Origin: a virus | Virus record (IMG/VR): IMGVR_UViG_3300006805_000175 | Location: 1 to 22,771 of that record | Length of the DNA stretch: 22,771 nucleotides | Strand: one strand, 5' to 3' | Part shown: positions 1 through 9,044 of the stretch, piece by piece | Position numbering within the stretch: the first letter of the stretch is position 1 | Layout: each line of letters begins with the position of its first letter | Translations under genes and position numbers: made by a program | Notes under the pieces: model-generated | The model's input: only the letters and a program-made list of their open reading frames with translations | What the model was told of the DNA's origin: nothing | Database searches by the model: none

Positions 1-2594
1 GCCTCCTCACTACCCATTTTGCGAGCAAGGCTGTTATAGACATTCTTGGCGGTACTTACCTGCATTGCTGGCATGAAGCGACCAAAAGTAGGTTCATTGA
101 ACATCTTGTCCCAAGTAACAGCATTTTTAAGAAATCCTTTATCGCTGGCTTCTGCAAAGTTGATAGGAACACCATTCTCTGCAAGGCGCTTTATAAAGTT
201 TTCATTGGCTGAAAGGAACTTAGTTGTCTGTTTGTCTGAAAATGAGCGTACAAATGTTGCTAAGGGGCTATAAATCGTTTTAATACCACGAATTGGCTGC
301 CCAGTAACGAATTGTCCAGCACCCAACGCACCCTCTTTCATCATCTGTGAGAATGTGAAGAAGTTGGCTGGAGTATGCGGAATACCACCAGCAAGCGCAA
401 TATCCTGCCACATTGAATTGAAATGAGCAGTCTTTCGCAAACCTTTTTCAATAATACTATCTGATTTACCAAAGATATTGTTGATGACATTAGCAACTTC
501 AGGAGGCGCACTCATTGGCGCACCACGATAATCTTTAGGGAATCCCTCAGCTGAAATCATTTTCCAGCCGTGAGGAGTTTTACCAGTAGCAAGCAACCCC
601 TGTTCCTTTAGGTCAGAGAATAACTGAACATTCCCAGTAGCTCGATTTACATTCTGCATGTAGTCAGCCACCATTTTTGCAGGGTTTGTATGCTTTGGAG
701 TAAGACCGAGTTTTAGCCCCTCTTCATAGGTAGGGATAACACGCTTTCCCTCAGCAAGTGCCTTGAGTTGGAAACCTTTTTGCTTGGCAATTTTTTGTAC
801 CTCTTCAGTAGACTGTTTCCAGATGTGAGGTAGATAGTTCTCACGATAGCCAATATCTGCACCAGCATCAATACCAGCCTGTCTTGCAGCATCTAGTCTG
901 GCTCGAGCTGCATCAGCAAACTCACCTTTCATCGTTCCACTTTCTATTTGGTGGACAGTATTCATATCGAGCGTGATACCCTCTTTTTTCGCCAAAGAAG
1001 TGATGTTGCGTTCCATGATATTTGCCTCTACTTTAGAGGAATATTCAGAACCAGCTCGCTTTTTGAAAGCGGCTTGCGTTTCATCAGCAAGATTTCGTAC
1101 AGGAGCAAAAACATTATTCCACTTTGCTTTCATGCCACTGGTAACAATTTTGTCTTCAGCAGTAGGAATCATGGCATTTTTAGCAATAGCATCATCGTAC
1201 ATCGTAGAAGCGCCCTCTTGGGCTGCTTTAATAGCTTGCTTATCAAGTTTCACAGTGCCATCATTGACAGCAGTTTGGAATGCCTGACGAATTTCATCTT
1301 CAGTCTTTCCAGCCATTTTTGTGCCAGCACCCTCAAGCTGTGTAACCATATCTTTAGTAGCAGTATTCGCAATCACATCACTTCTAGCCTGAGTTTTCAC
1401 AAACTCGCTTTTACTGCCAGCACTCACAGCTGCTTTTTCAGCATCAGACAAAACAACATCTGTTACGCCAGCTCCAGCTTTTGAAGCAGCTTTTTCAGCC
1501 ATCTTATCAACAACCATACTTTTAGCTTTACTAATCCCAGCTCCAGCCAAAGGTATCGCTCCACCGATAGCACCACCAATGGCAGCACCTTGCAGATAAT
1601 CGCCTAGTGTAGCATCAGGATTTTGCTTACCAGTTTCAATTGTGCCATAGCCAGCACCAAGTAAAGCCTCTGGAGCAGCTTTTTTTAGCGCCTGTTTGAG
1701 TAGGCTATCGGCAGCTTTTTGACCTACCTGTTTGGTGAGTTGCTCGACAGTGTCTTTAGCGACCTCTTTGCTACCCTGCTTGATTACCTGTTCAAGCATT
1801 TCAGTACCGCCAGTTTTGACAGCTTGTTCAACAGCATCTTTTGCCATTGTTTTGACAACTTGGGTACCAACAGCTTTTACACCAGCTCCAGCTAGACCAT
1901 AGACACCAGTGGCATTTAAGAAAGTTGAGCCAGCAGCAAAGGCGGTCTTTTTGGCATCAACTTTTTGTGATTCATCAAATTGTTTCTTATTTTCAGCACT
2001 TTGAGCATCAAAATTATTATCTTTTTTGTATTTATTTACATCATTATCACGCTGTGTTTTTAATTGGGTAATTTTATCAAGGTCAGCTTTTGACATTTGT
2101 GATTCATCGGCACCGCCATCTTTAGCCACTTTGCCAGCATCAATATATTTGCCATAAATATCATTGATTTGCTTATTCGCTTTGTTTTGAATGTCATTCA
2201 GCCCACCCTGAAGTTTTGACTGTTTGTCAGTGGCGACGGAACCCTCAATAGTATCTTTAATACCAGTGTAAGCATTAACTGCATCATCCTTGATAGAGGT
2301 GGCTACCCCAACAATGAAATCACCAGTTTTTTGTAGGATGTTTTTGCTGTCTTCTTTTTTCTTAGCATCTTCCTCAGCCTGTTTTTTAGTCATGGCATCT
2401 TGGACGGCTTTATTAGCGATATCTTCTTCTTCCTGTTTCCTCCGTTTAGTAGCAATATCTGCCATAGCCATGAATGGACTAATATACCTACTTTTCCCAC
2501 TACTTTGTCCAGAATTAGTAGAGCCATATCCACCAGAAGTATCGCTTCCATTCTGGTCTATTAGTGATAGAAATGGACTATTATATTTAGCCAT
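1..2594 (-). CDS. Very large virion/ejection-type protein (partial, C-terminus off the left edge)
   Basis: The frame is open from an ATG at 2594 to the window edge, giving at least 864 codons with no stop. The N-terminus is polar and low-complexity (residues 1-50), followed by Lys/Glu/Gln-rich helices (50-90 and 120-220). Ala/Gly-rich segments follow, including a glycine-zipper-like stretch GAAIGGAIGGAIPLAGAG at about 336-353. Around residue 583 is the motif ENYLPHIW, of a kind seen in large phage polyvalent and internal virion proteins. It is the last gene visible in the tail cluster and starts 4 bp after the preceding stop; its AGGA site lies inside the end of that gene. Size, position and the zipper fit a protein packaged in the head and ejected with the DNA, where the zipper could help span a membrane. 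That role is inference: no lysozyme or protease motif was recognised in the visible part. Confidence 0.75.
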   Translation of the reverse strand, partial: MAKYNSPFLSLIDQNGSDTSGGYGSTNSGQSSGKSRYISPFMAMADIATKRRKQEEEDIANKAVQDAMTKKQAEEDAKKKEDSKNILQKTGDFIVGVATSIKDDAVNAYTGIKDTIEGSVATDKQSKLQGGLNDIQNKANKQINDIYGKYIDAGKVAKDGGADESQMSKADLDKITQLKTQRDNDVNKYKKDNNFDAQSAENKKQFDESQKVDAKKTAFAAGSTFLNATGVYGLAGAGVKAVGTQVVKTMAKDAVEQAVKTGGTEMLEQVIKQGSKEVAKDTVEQLTKQVGQKAADSLLKQALKKAAPEALLGAGYGTIETGKQNPDATLGDYLQGAAIGGAIGGAIPLAGAGISKAKSMVVDKMAEKAASKAGAGVTDVVLSDAEKAAVSAGSKSEFVKTQARSDVIANTATKDMVTQLEGAGTKMAGKTEDEIRQAFQTAVNDGTVKLDKQAIKAAQEGASTMYDDAIAKNAMIPTAEDKIVTSGMKAKWNNVFAPVRNLADETQAAFKKRAGSEYSSKVEANIMERNITSLAKKEGITLDMNTVHQIESGTMKGEFADAARARLDAARQAGIDAGADIGYRENYLPHIWKQSTEEVQKIAKQKGFQLKALAEGKRVIPTYEEGLKLGLTPKHTNPAKMVADYMQNVNRATGNVQLFSDLKEQGLLATGKTPHGWKMISAEGFPKDYRGAPMSAPPEVANVINNIFGKSDSIIEKGLRKTAHFNSMWQDIALAGGIPHTPANFFTFSQMMKEGALGAGQFVTGQPIRGIKTIYSPLATFVRSFSDKQTTKFLSANENFIKRLAENGVPINFAEASDKGFLKNAVTWDKMFNEPTFGRFMPAMQVSTAKNVYNSLARKMGSEE

Positions 2595-2598
2595 AATA

Positions 2599-3342
2599 CT
2601 ATCCTAAGCCATACTGATTATTCTTTGGGTTCCTAAATGTACTAAATTGAGTATCAAATTCTTTACCACTATAACCCATATTAGTCCACATTTGTTTTGC
2701 CTGAGCGTAGTCTTGCTGATGAACAAATTTATCACCACCAGCAACTGAACGGAAAAATTGGCTCACCCCAGCTATATCTGCACTACGCTTATCAGCAGCA
2801 CTTACTTGCGATGCTGAATATTGAGCAGAGCGATTTGCGGCATTTTGTGAAGCTGTAAAGTTACGTTCTTTTTCACGTTGTGTAGCATCGTAGACACGCT
2901 GTTTTTCAGCCTCAGTAGCCTGGAACTGCTGTTGTGCAGTCATCTTGTTCCAGTCAGCCAGTAAGTTCTTGTCATTTTCAACCAGTGCAGAAGCTTTATC
3001 ATAAGCAGCTTTGCTAAGGTCGGCTTTCTTACCAAGTAGTGATGTGCGAGTGTTTGCAATAGCCGCTTGCAAGTTTGCAAGAGCTGGAAGATAAGTATTT
3101 GCAGTATATTTAGCCTGTTCATCTGGAGTAAAACCAGAAAAGAACATACCCTTGTTTTGAGCACCCTGCTCAATTTGTCCAAAGGTTGTTTTCTGCTGTG
3201 CGGCAAGACCAGCCTGTTGTGCTTGACCAGACTGCTCATTAGCAGTCATTTGAGTATCAAGAAGCTCCTGTTGGGGTTTCAGGGCTGCGTTTTCTTGTGC
3301 GATAGCTGCTTGTAAATCTCGTACTGATGGTGCTGGGGGCAT
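2599..3342 (-). CDS. Coiled-coil virion protein, possibly ejected
   Basis: The product has 247 residues and is dominated by Gln, Ala, Lys and Glu, with no cysteine. It is predicted almost entirely helical. The N-terminal half (residues 5-55) is a Gln/Ala coiled coil, then comes a conserved-looking core, AQNKGMFFSGFTPDEQAKY, at about 61-79, then a second long helix to about residue 180. The C-terminus (about 195-247) looks globular and aromatic. The start has a strong site, AGGAGAAATAAAA before ATG, shared almost exactly with four other virion genes here. It sits between a fibre-like gene and the giant left-edge gene, where short-tailed phages usually keep small ejection or tail-accessory proteins. 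Function is inferred from context; no enzyme signature is visible. Confidence 0.75.
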   Translation of the reverse strand: MPPAPSVRDLQAAIAQENAALKPQQELLDTQMTANEQSGQAQQAGLAAQQKTTFGQIEQGAQNKGMFFSGFTPDEQAKYTANTYLPALANLQAAIANTRTSLLGKKADLSKAAYDKASALVENDKNLLADWNKMTAQQQFQATEAEKQRVYDATQREKERNFTASQNAANRSAQYSASQVSAADKRSADIAGVSQFFRSVAGGDKFVHQQDYAQAKQMWTNMGYSGKEFDTQFSTFRNPKNNQYGLG

Positions 3343-3368
3343 TTTTATTTCTCCTATTGCTTATTTTA

Positions 3369-4523
3369 TCAGAAAGTAGCCTCAAAAGGTATGTATCTAA
3401 AATTCAAAGTTGTGGTTTGCAGGTTTACTGCACCAGAATAAGGGTTCATCATATCGACTTTTATTGTGATATTGTTTCCATTTATTATCTGAGTAATTAT
3501 TCCTGATAGAAGTGAACCATTCGTAGTTTCATTTATCATTGTGTAAGGAACAAGTTGCATACTCTTATAGCGACCAAAGTGCTGAATACTATTATCAAAT
3601 ATCATTTGCCCCATATCAGGCGATGTGGCTGTAAGTGAAGTTGTCCACGAGGCAGCTGCACCACCCCCTAATGTTCCAGATATAGTAAGTGAGGCAGTTT
3701 TAATCTGCCCAGCATTTTTATAGGCATCGAGGTCAGAGTCAATCAGTATTTTTGTTGGTTTGGTGAGAAAACCTAGTGTGTAGCGGTAGTAAATTGTCCT
3801 AGCTGAGGTGTACACATTCTCCAAGATAATATAGAAATTGTCCTTATCTGAGTAACCATAGGCAGAAGTGTAAAAATAGCGTGAATATGGACCACCTGGA
3901 GGACCACTGCTTGTATCTGGTGGACCATTGATTTTCTGATTATCACCATAGAAGTTAGTGCCATCTTCAGAGAACTGCAAATCAAATGATGGCGGATAGC
4001 CATGCGTATGAGGTATTTTTACAATTGTGAATGATGGAGCCATAGTACCGCCAGCAGCATTTGCTGTTGCGCTACCTGTGCCTTTTTGAAATATCTTGTC
4101 GATAGCACTATCAGAAGTTGCAGCAACATTACCAATATCATAAATCCTATACAAAAATGGGACAGCAGTAACTCCAGCTCGGTTGCTCGCCATAATGAAC
4201 TTCACAGTTGTACTGTCTGCAATAATATTCATAAATGGGTCTACCTCTTGATAGGGGAATAGTCCTAGTGAACTATCTGGAAAAGCGTGAGAAGCCCACC
4301 ACTTGCCATCTTTCATTGGGTCCCAATAGGCTTTCACCAAAGGAACATACCCAAGTCCATGATATACCGTAGTTGAGCCAGAGTAGGTAGCCCCGAATGC
4401 ATCTTTTGGGAGCGTAGTTTCTGGGTCTACTGAGCCATTAGCATCAAGCGTACCTGTTCCCTCTATATAGATTTTCAGATACTCTTTATCACTTGTGAGC
4501 GAAAGGTCTTTAAGCAGGGTCAT
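3369..4523 (-). CDS. Tail/fibre-like beta protein with three repeated domains
   Basis: The frame stays open back to 4613, but the better start is the ATG at 4523. It has CCAGGAG ten bases upstream and begins MTLLKDLSLTSDKEYLK; the earlier start would overlap the upstream gene by 104 bp and has no such site. This gives 384 residues with a 14-bp overlap. The protein is rich in Gly, Ser, Thr and aromatics. Three similar units can be seen. The first (about 52-130) holds YHGLGYVPLVKAYWDP and ends VPFLYRIYDI. The second (about 166-252) holds HTHGYPPSFDLQFSEDG and ends IYYRYTLGF. The third (about 275-381) ends LNFRYIPF. Repeated beta-sandwich units at this position suggest a tail spike, fibre or receptor-binding component. 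No hydrolase motif was found, so the role is inferred. Confidence 0.72.
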   Translation of the reverse strand: MTLLKDLSLTSDKEYLKIYIEGTGTLDANGSVDPETTLPKDAFGATYSGSTTVYHGLGYVPLVKAYWDPMKDGKWWASHAFPDSSLGLFPYQEVDPFMNIIADSTTVKFIMASNRAGVTAVPFLYRIYDIGNVAATSDSAIDKIFQKGTGSATANAAGGTMAPSFTIVKIPHTHGYPPSFDLQFSEDGTNFYGDNQKINGPPDTSSGPPGGPYSRYFYTSAYGYSDKDNFYIILENVYTSARTIYYRYTLGFLTKPTKILIDSDLDAYKNAGQIKTASLTISGTLGGGAAASWTTSLTATSPDMGQMIFDNSIQHFGRYKSMQLVPYTMINETTNGSLLSGIITQIINGNNITIKVDMMNPYSGAVNLQTTTLNFRYIPFEATF

Positions 4524-4908
4524 CGAGCGATACTCCTGGCTTAGCCATTTCAAAGCCATAAGTGCTAGTAGAGCGCTTGCCAATATTAACGTAATTTCTA
4601 GCATTAGGGTCAAACCACCTCCATGTTTCCATATCCATTGAAAATATAATCTGCGATTTAGTTGCTACCATAACATCTACTCCTGGCTGTGAGATTTTAA
4701 TACCAAAATCCTTGCCAGTTCCCCAGCCATCTTTCTGATAGCCAAAAAGCATACGCCGTGAACCACCATCAGAAAATACCTGTGTCTTGAGCATCCCATT
4801 TAGGCGGTCAATGACTTCGTTCAAAATAGAAATCTGCACCTCTTGAGATGCATTTGGTGGAACATTCTTGAGTGTCCCACCGTCCATTTTCACACCATTA
4901 GGGAACAT
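4510..4908 (-). CDS. Small tail or fibre-associated protein
   Basis: The product has 132 residues. Its ATG overlaps the stop of the nozzle-like gene (TAATG), with AGGTAGGG upstream, so the two are probably translationally coupled. A short helix containing LNEVIDRLNGMLKTQVFSDG (about 29-48) is followed by a beta-rich stretch, RRMLFGYQKDGWGTGKDFGIKISQPG. A later segment, FSMDMETWRWFDPNARNY, ends with an aromatic patch. A helix leading into a GYQ..GW...DFGIKIS strand repeat resembles trimeric fibre or needle-type phage tail parts. A function as tail tip, fibre connector or needle is inference from this pattern and from gene order (adaptor, nozzle, this gene, fibre-like protein). Confidence 0.65.
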   Translation of the reverse strand: MFPNGVKMDGGTLKNVPPNASQEVQISILNEVIDRLNGMLKTQVFSDGGSRRMLFGYQKDGWGTGKDFGIKISQPGVDVMVATKSQIIFSMDMETWRWFDPNARNYVNIGKRSTSTYGFEMAKPGVSLDDPA

Positions 4909-6881
4909 TAGCGTACCCTACCTGATTTTACGAGTGCCATCCAGCCTAGAAGCATAACAGGTGCAGCAAGCGCATCACAGGCAAAGCGGTACTGTGTTTG
5001 CTTACCACGACCACTCATAGGGACTTTATCGTCAATCAGCTGTGCGCCACCGCCCCACAAAGTACCGTCACCCCAGGTAAATGTACCCCACTTTGAGCCA
5101 CCCTCATCAACAGGGAATGCCCCCATTTGAGGTTTTTCAAGGAAATCTATATCCTTACCAACCCACAGTGTATATGGTTGTTCTGCTGGGCGTACATAGG
5201 GTCTGAAGCGCTTAATACGGTCTTTTGCAGAGCCAGAAGCATAGGTTTTGTACATTGAATACCAGCGAAACTTGATAATCTTTCCAAGGTCAGACTCACC
5301 ACTTTCACCCATGTAAATAGCACCAACTTTAGAACTGAACTCAATCAGCTCATTATTGTTTAACTTCCACTCTAGTGAACCACAGACAACACGCCCCTTG
5401 TCATGAAACCACTGGAGGGACTTATTGCTTTCTTTGCGTGAAAGCTCAAGGAGCAACATATCTTCAGATTTATCACCTGCTGCCGCTGGGTAGTAGATAC
5501 GGAGCTGGTTGCGGTATAAGTGGAAACGGACTTTGCTTACATCAACAATGCTGTTGAGGAGTGGCTCAATAGTTTCAGAAATGCATTCATCATCACCACC
5601 GTTCCAACGATAAATTTGCTTGTCGTCAGCCATGAAATAGACGAAGTTTCTATCAGCCGTCATTGCCTCCTGAGAAACAGCTCCCTTTGTACCAATCGCT
5701 TGGCGCAACTGGAAACTAGAAAGGTCTGTGCCATAAAGGGTATATTTTGTTTCATGAGTGAACACAATTAAGTTATCTTGGAATTTGAGCCAGCCAGTCG
5801 GTTTATCTGGTGATTTAGGGTTATCGACATAGAAGAAATTGACTGTAGGATAACTTGTGAAATTATAGAGGTCAGAGAACTTCATTTGACCACTAGGAAG
5901 CATGAAAAATGCCCTGTTCTGGTGAATAATTACATTGTTTGCACCCGATGGAGCATTATCTATCACAGTCGGAGCGCCTGTTCCGTCCCACCAAAGAGAG
6001 GTGAAGCCATCGACCATGAATGTTTTATCATCTACTTGGTCAAATCTTACTTTCTTGGCGCTTGCATTGAATACTCCTGTCCCTGGGGTAGAAACATTTC
6101 CCAAATCGGTAACAGAATATAGGTTTGTATTCATTGCAAAGAGTGTTCTGTTGACTTCATTCTGTGGATAACGCCGTGTAAAACCAATAATTTCCCCTTG
6201 AGTGGAGAGATATGTTTTGTAACGCCATGTGTATCCAAGCGGTGTATAAACAGCCCCTGGGTTGACTGTTTTCATGCCACCTGCTGCTGCTGTTTGGCGT
6301 ACTACATAGGTAGCCTTACCACCATCTTCAACACGCAAACGATGCCAGTATGTTGTACCAGCTGTGAGGTATGGAGCATCAATGAAAAATGCTGAAACAT
6401 AGTTGTAGCTAGTAGAGATTGCACTAGTGTAAATAGAACTTTGCCCTATCAAAGCTCCTGGATTGCCTGCTACATCAGTAAATATCTCGATAATGACATG
6501 ACCGACACCACTAATAACACTCTTGATTTCATAATCCATTTTGGTGAGCGCACCTGTCGTAGCAGGTACAAATGGCTCTGCAATCCAGTCGGTAACACTA
6601 AATGGAGCATCGCCACTGAGTGTAGCGGTATTTACGGTATCAAGCGTTTCACCTACTGGGGTAGATAAACGAGTAGAACCTTTACGAGTTCGCATTGCAA
6701 CACGCTTATCTTCAGCATTTTTAGCATACATACGACAGTTCAACAGATATGGACTGAAATTAAACTTCATGATTTGGTCAGGGTCTGTAAGATATAGTCC
6801 CCTTAAATCAAAAGTTTCATCCAAGTGTGGAGTTGAGCCTGCGCCTCGTGAACTCCTTGGCTGTGTAAATGCACTTTTCAT
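4908..6881 (-). CDS. Nozzle-like tail protein (P22 gp10 / T7 gp12 type) with inserted domain
   Basis: The product has 657 residues, in the size range of nozzle proteins of short-tailed phages. The N-terminus contains RMYAKNAEDKRVAMRTRKGSTRLS (about 50-73, given here only as an orienting segment), typical of the strand that opens the propeller. After residue 225 the propeller resumes (STQGEIIGFTRRYPQ, then FMVDGFTSLWWDG, FFMLPSGQMKFSD, WLKFQDNLIVFTHET and VYFMADDKQIYRWNGGD). The adaptor gene lies 3 bp upstream, the usual partner: in P22 and T7 the adaptor and nozzle form consecutive rings below the portal. Residues about 80-225 do not fit the propeller and look like an inserted jelly-roll (VIIEIFTDVAGNPGALIGQSS ... 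LTAGTTYWHRL). Assignment rests on pattern and synteny. Confidence 0.7.
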   Translation of the reverse strand: MKSAFTQPRSSRGAGSTPHLDETFDLRGLYLTDPDQIMKFNFSPYLLNCRMYAKNAEDKRVAMRTRKGSTRLSTPVGETLDTVNTATLSGDAPFSVTDWIAEPFVPATTGALTKMDYEIKSVISGVGHVIIEIFTDVAGNPGALIGQSSIYTSAISTSYNYVSAFFIDAPYLTAGTTYWHRLRVEDGGKATYVVRQTAAAGGMKTVNPGAVYTPLGYTWRYKTYLSTQGEIIGFTRRYPQNEVNRTLFAMNTNLYSVTDLGNVSTPGTGVFNASAKKVRFDQVDDKTFMVDGFTSLWWDGTGAPTVIDNAPSGANNVIIHQNRAFFMLPSGQMKFSDLYNFTSYPTVNFFYVDNPKSPDKPTGWLKFQDNLIVFTHETKYTLYGTDLSSFQLRQAIGTKGAVSQEAMTADRNFVYFMADDKQIYRWNGGDDECISETIEPLLNSIVDVSKVRFHLYRNQLRIYYPAAAGDKSEDMLLLELSRKESNKSLQWFHDKGRVVCGSLEWKLNNNELIEFSSKVGAIYMGESGESDLGKIIKFRWYSMYKTYASGSAKDRIKRFRPYVRPAEQPYTLWVGKDIDFLEKPQMGAFPVDEGGSKWGTFTWGDGTLWGGGAQLIDDKVPMSGRGKQTQYRFACDALAAPVMLLGWMALVKSGRVR

Positions 6882-6884
6882 GGA

Positions 6885-7562
6885 TTACCACTCCGTTTGG
6901 CGGCGTACCATCGCTCTGCCTGATTTAATGACACGAGGCTTGAGTGTACCGCTTCCACGACCATAGTTCCGTACAAAAGCCGTTCTAAGCCCCTGCAATC
7001 GCCCTAATTCGGCATCAGCCTCATTGTAGTCCTCATTGACCCTCATTACACGCTCTAGCGTCCCCAGAGTCATCAATTCACGACAATTTATTGGCAGTTC
7101 ACATGTGTCTGTAGCAGTTGCCATAATTTTGGGGCTACGCAGATAGTCAATATTGATACTATAAGTAGCATCAGATGGTCGATTGAAACGCATTTTCTCA
7201 CCAAAGAAAGTCCATTCAAGTGGCTTACCTGCTGGAGCAACAGAATATGTTGCGTATTGCTCCATAAACTCATCGTAATCCATTTCATAATCGGTAATAT
7301 TTTGTGGCTGAGTGGGACTATAGAGCATTGTGGCTCGAATGAGCGTCATATAGTCATTTGGCAAATCGACTGACTCACTTGCACCAGCTGTAACACTTAT
7401 AGCCGTATTCTGTTCCATAAAACGAATACGGTTATCGTTAAACAGCTCAAATTGGAAATCATTGGCAGCCTCATCAATAATCGCATCATCAAACGATGGG
7501 TCATCGAGCTTTCGCTTTACTGAGTTGCGTATATCGCCTAGTGTAAATTTTACAAATGACAT
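6885..7562 (-). CDS. Head-tail adaptor protein (tail tubular protein A / gp4-like)
   Basis: The product has 225 residues. It opens with helices (GDIRNSVKRKLDDPSFDDAIIDEAANDFQFELFND), followed by a beta segment ending SVDLPNDYMTLIRATM and ITDYEMDYDEFMEQYATY, and then WTFFGEKMRFNRPSDATYSINIDYLRSPKIM. A C-terminal helix (CRELMTLGTLERVMRVNEDYNEADAELGRLQGLRTAFVRN) precedes a basic tail. This layout, a helical N-terminus, a Pro-Asn-Asp-Tyr loop, a small beta domain and a C-terminal helix with an E-A-E-L pattern, matches adaptor proteins that dock under the portal in short-tailed phages. The start carries AGGAGAAATAAAT before the ATG. Immediate linkage to a nozzle-like gene supports the call. Confidence 0.72.
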   Translation of the reverse strand: MSFVKFTLGDIRNSVKRKLDDPSFDDAIIDEAANDFQFELFNDNRIRFMEQNTAISVTAGASESVDLPNDYMTLIRATMLYSPTQPQNITDYEMDYDEFMEQYATYSVAPAGKPLEWTFFGEKMRFNRPSDATYSINIDYLRSPKIMATATDTCELPINCRELMTLGTLERVMRVNEDYNEADAELGRLQGLRTAFVRNYGRGSGTLKPRVIKSGRAMVRRQTEW

Positions 7563-7593
7563 ATTTATTTCTCCTAGTGGTTATTATAGCATT

Positions 7594-9033
7594 TTAGAAC
7601 AGCATAAGTCGCTGTAACTCAGTACCTGTATTTCTCAAAGAATAAAGCCATTGAATTGTTTTTGCTGTGTCATAATTCTTCACCCATATCTTATTGCCAA
7701 GCAGAGCAGCACCGTCTGGGTAGAGATTTGTTGACAGCGGCTCTAAGTAGTTCCCTCGCACAGAATACTTGAAGAAGCGGTTTGTAGCATCTTTACGGAT
7801 GAAGATGTAACGACCCATAGCAAATGTGCTAGAACCAGTAGTAAATGTTTCACCATTTACTAATGTAAGTGCTTGCCACGCTCCTGCCCCAGCTGTACCA
7901 CCAGCGATGTCAAAACGGTCAATCACACCAGAGCCACCACCACGAAGTGAGTAAATGTAACGACCATCACGGATTGTGCTTTCATTTGCCCATATAGGCT
8001 CTCCTGATGTTCCAATAGCTACTGCACCCATTCCAACTCCTGGTGCTGCTGCACGAGCTGTTGTAGGGGCTAATACTGTCCAGGTATTGGCAGATATTGA
8101 GTAGCGATACATCGTAACAGCATTGTTCCCTAAGAAATAAATCCAGTCAGAGTTTGCTTGTATCTCATATTGGCTTGTAGCATCTGGAACAACTGTCCAA
8201 GCGCTTGAAACAGTTAAAGTATCTGCGGTGTTTGAAGCAATTGTTCGATATTGCCCAACACCTGTACCAGCCGTAATTCGTACTTCGTAATTTGTCCACT
8301 GGTTGACTGTCCAAGTCTTTCCAGTCACTACTAAAGTAGATGCAGCTCCACTTGTAGCTGTACCAGTAGCAAAATTCTCATTGTGATTAAAAGCACAAAC
8401 CAGACGACCATCCGTAGCAATGGTTGCAGGTAAGTTAGTAATGCTTAGAGCCGTCCAAGTCTGTGTAGCTACATCAAATACCTTGTAAGCATTAGCGGCA
8501 AGTGTACCTGCGCTTAGCACATAAAAACGACCAGTTAGAAGTCTAAACGTGTGAGCGTTAGCAATAGCTACAGGTACTGCACTATCAAGCGTAAGGATAA
8601 TATTTCCTGTACCGCCCCCAGAAGTATCAATATCAGTAATTGTACGCCTTAAACCACTCGAACCAGCAGCAGAGATAAACTCTACAATTGCTCCTTTGGC
8701 AACTCCTGTAATGTTATGTGTTCCAGCTGCAACTTGAACCGTTGTAGTTGAGCCACCATTTGCAGTATAGTTCTGTGACCATGGATGATATTCACCACAA
8801 GCACCCGCACCAAAAGAACCGGCAAGAGCGGCACTTGGTATTTGTACGAAAGCATCTTCATCGTGATGGTAAAGATATTGCACAGTAGCAGATGAAACAA
8901 ACATAGCAATATTGAAATTACCACTTTGCGGAGAAATGATAAATGAGCCAGCAGCACTTGCGACTGGTGCTGGAGTCATCATTTGCCACTCTTTGCGGTG
9001 GAGTAGGGCAAGGTTCTTATTTTGTACTGGCAT
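7594..9033 (-). CDS. Kelch-like beta-propeller virion protein
   Basis: The product has 479 residues. Recurrent blades can be read: YKVFDVATQTWTALS (about 182-196), MYRYSISANTWTVLAPTT (about 307-324), IDRFDIAGG...GAWQAL, FFKYSVRGNYLEPLS and WLYSLRNTG. Each has the aromatic-hydrophobic strand and final Trp or Leu expected of kelch repeats. Two Thr/Gly-rich modules interrupt the propeller: one around 100-165 (SSGLRRTITDIDTSGGGTGN) and one around 225-295 (GVGQYRTIASNTADTLTV), which share a G..xRxI...T/G..LT pattern. It has no signal peptide and no catalytic motif was recognised. It sits between a coiled-coil virion gene and the adaptor, so a structural role on the head, neck or tail is likely. 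The start has AGGAGAAATAAAT before the ATG. Confidence 0.7.
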   Translation of the reverse strand: MPVQNKNLALLHRKEWQMMTPAPVASAAGSFIISPQSGNFNIAMFVSSATVQYLYHHDEDAFVQIPSAALAGSFGAGACGEYHPWSQNYTANGGSTTTVQVAAGTHNITGVAKGAIVEFISAAGSSGLRRTITDIDTSGGGTGNIILTLDSAVPVAIANAHTFRLLTGRFYVLSAGTLAANAYKVFDVATQTWTALSITNLPATIATDGRLVCAFNHNENFATGTATSGAASTLVVTGKTWTVNQWTNYEVRITAGTGVGQYRTIASNTADTLTVSSAWTVVPDATSQYEIQANSDWIYFLGNNAVTMYRYSISANTWTVLAPTTARAAAPGVGMGAVAIGTSGEPIWANESTIRDGRYIYSLRGGGSGVIDRFDIAGGTAGAGAWQALTLVNGETFTTGSSTFAMGRYIFIRKDATNRFFKYSVRGNYLEPLSTNLYPDGAALLGNKIWVKNYDTAKTIQWLYSLRNTGTELQRLMLF

Positions 9034-9044
9034 ATTTATTTCTC

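Noticed and set aside
948-1484. 178-codon plus-strand frame
   Set aside because: It is antisense to the large leftward gene, whose frame has clear amino acid patterns and a ribosome site; the plus-strand product is rich in Ser, Phe and His with no recognisable domain.
4524-4613. Start at 4613 for the fibre-like protein, giving a hydrophobic N-terminus
   Set aside because: It resembles a signal peptide but overlaps the upstream gene by 104 bp and has no ribosome site; the ATG at 4523 has AGGAG.
4908-4918. ACGCTAA copies outside the cluster (also near 16060 and 10161)
   Set aside because: About three such 7-mers are expected by chance in the window on both strands; only the 19084-19742 cluster is dense. 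The partial copy beside the 10153 promoter is noted but not counted.
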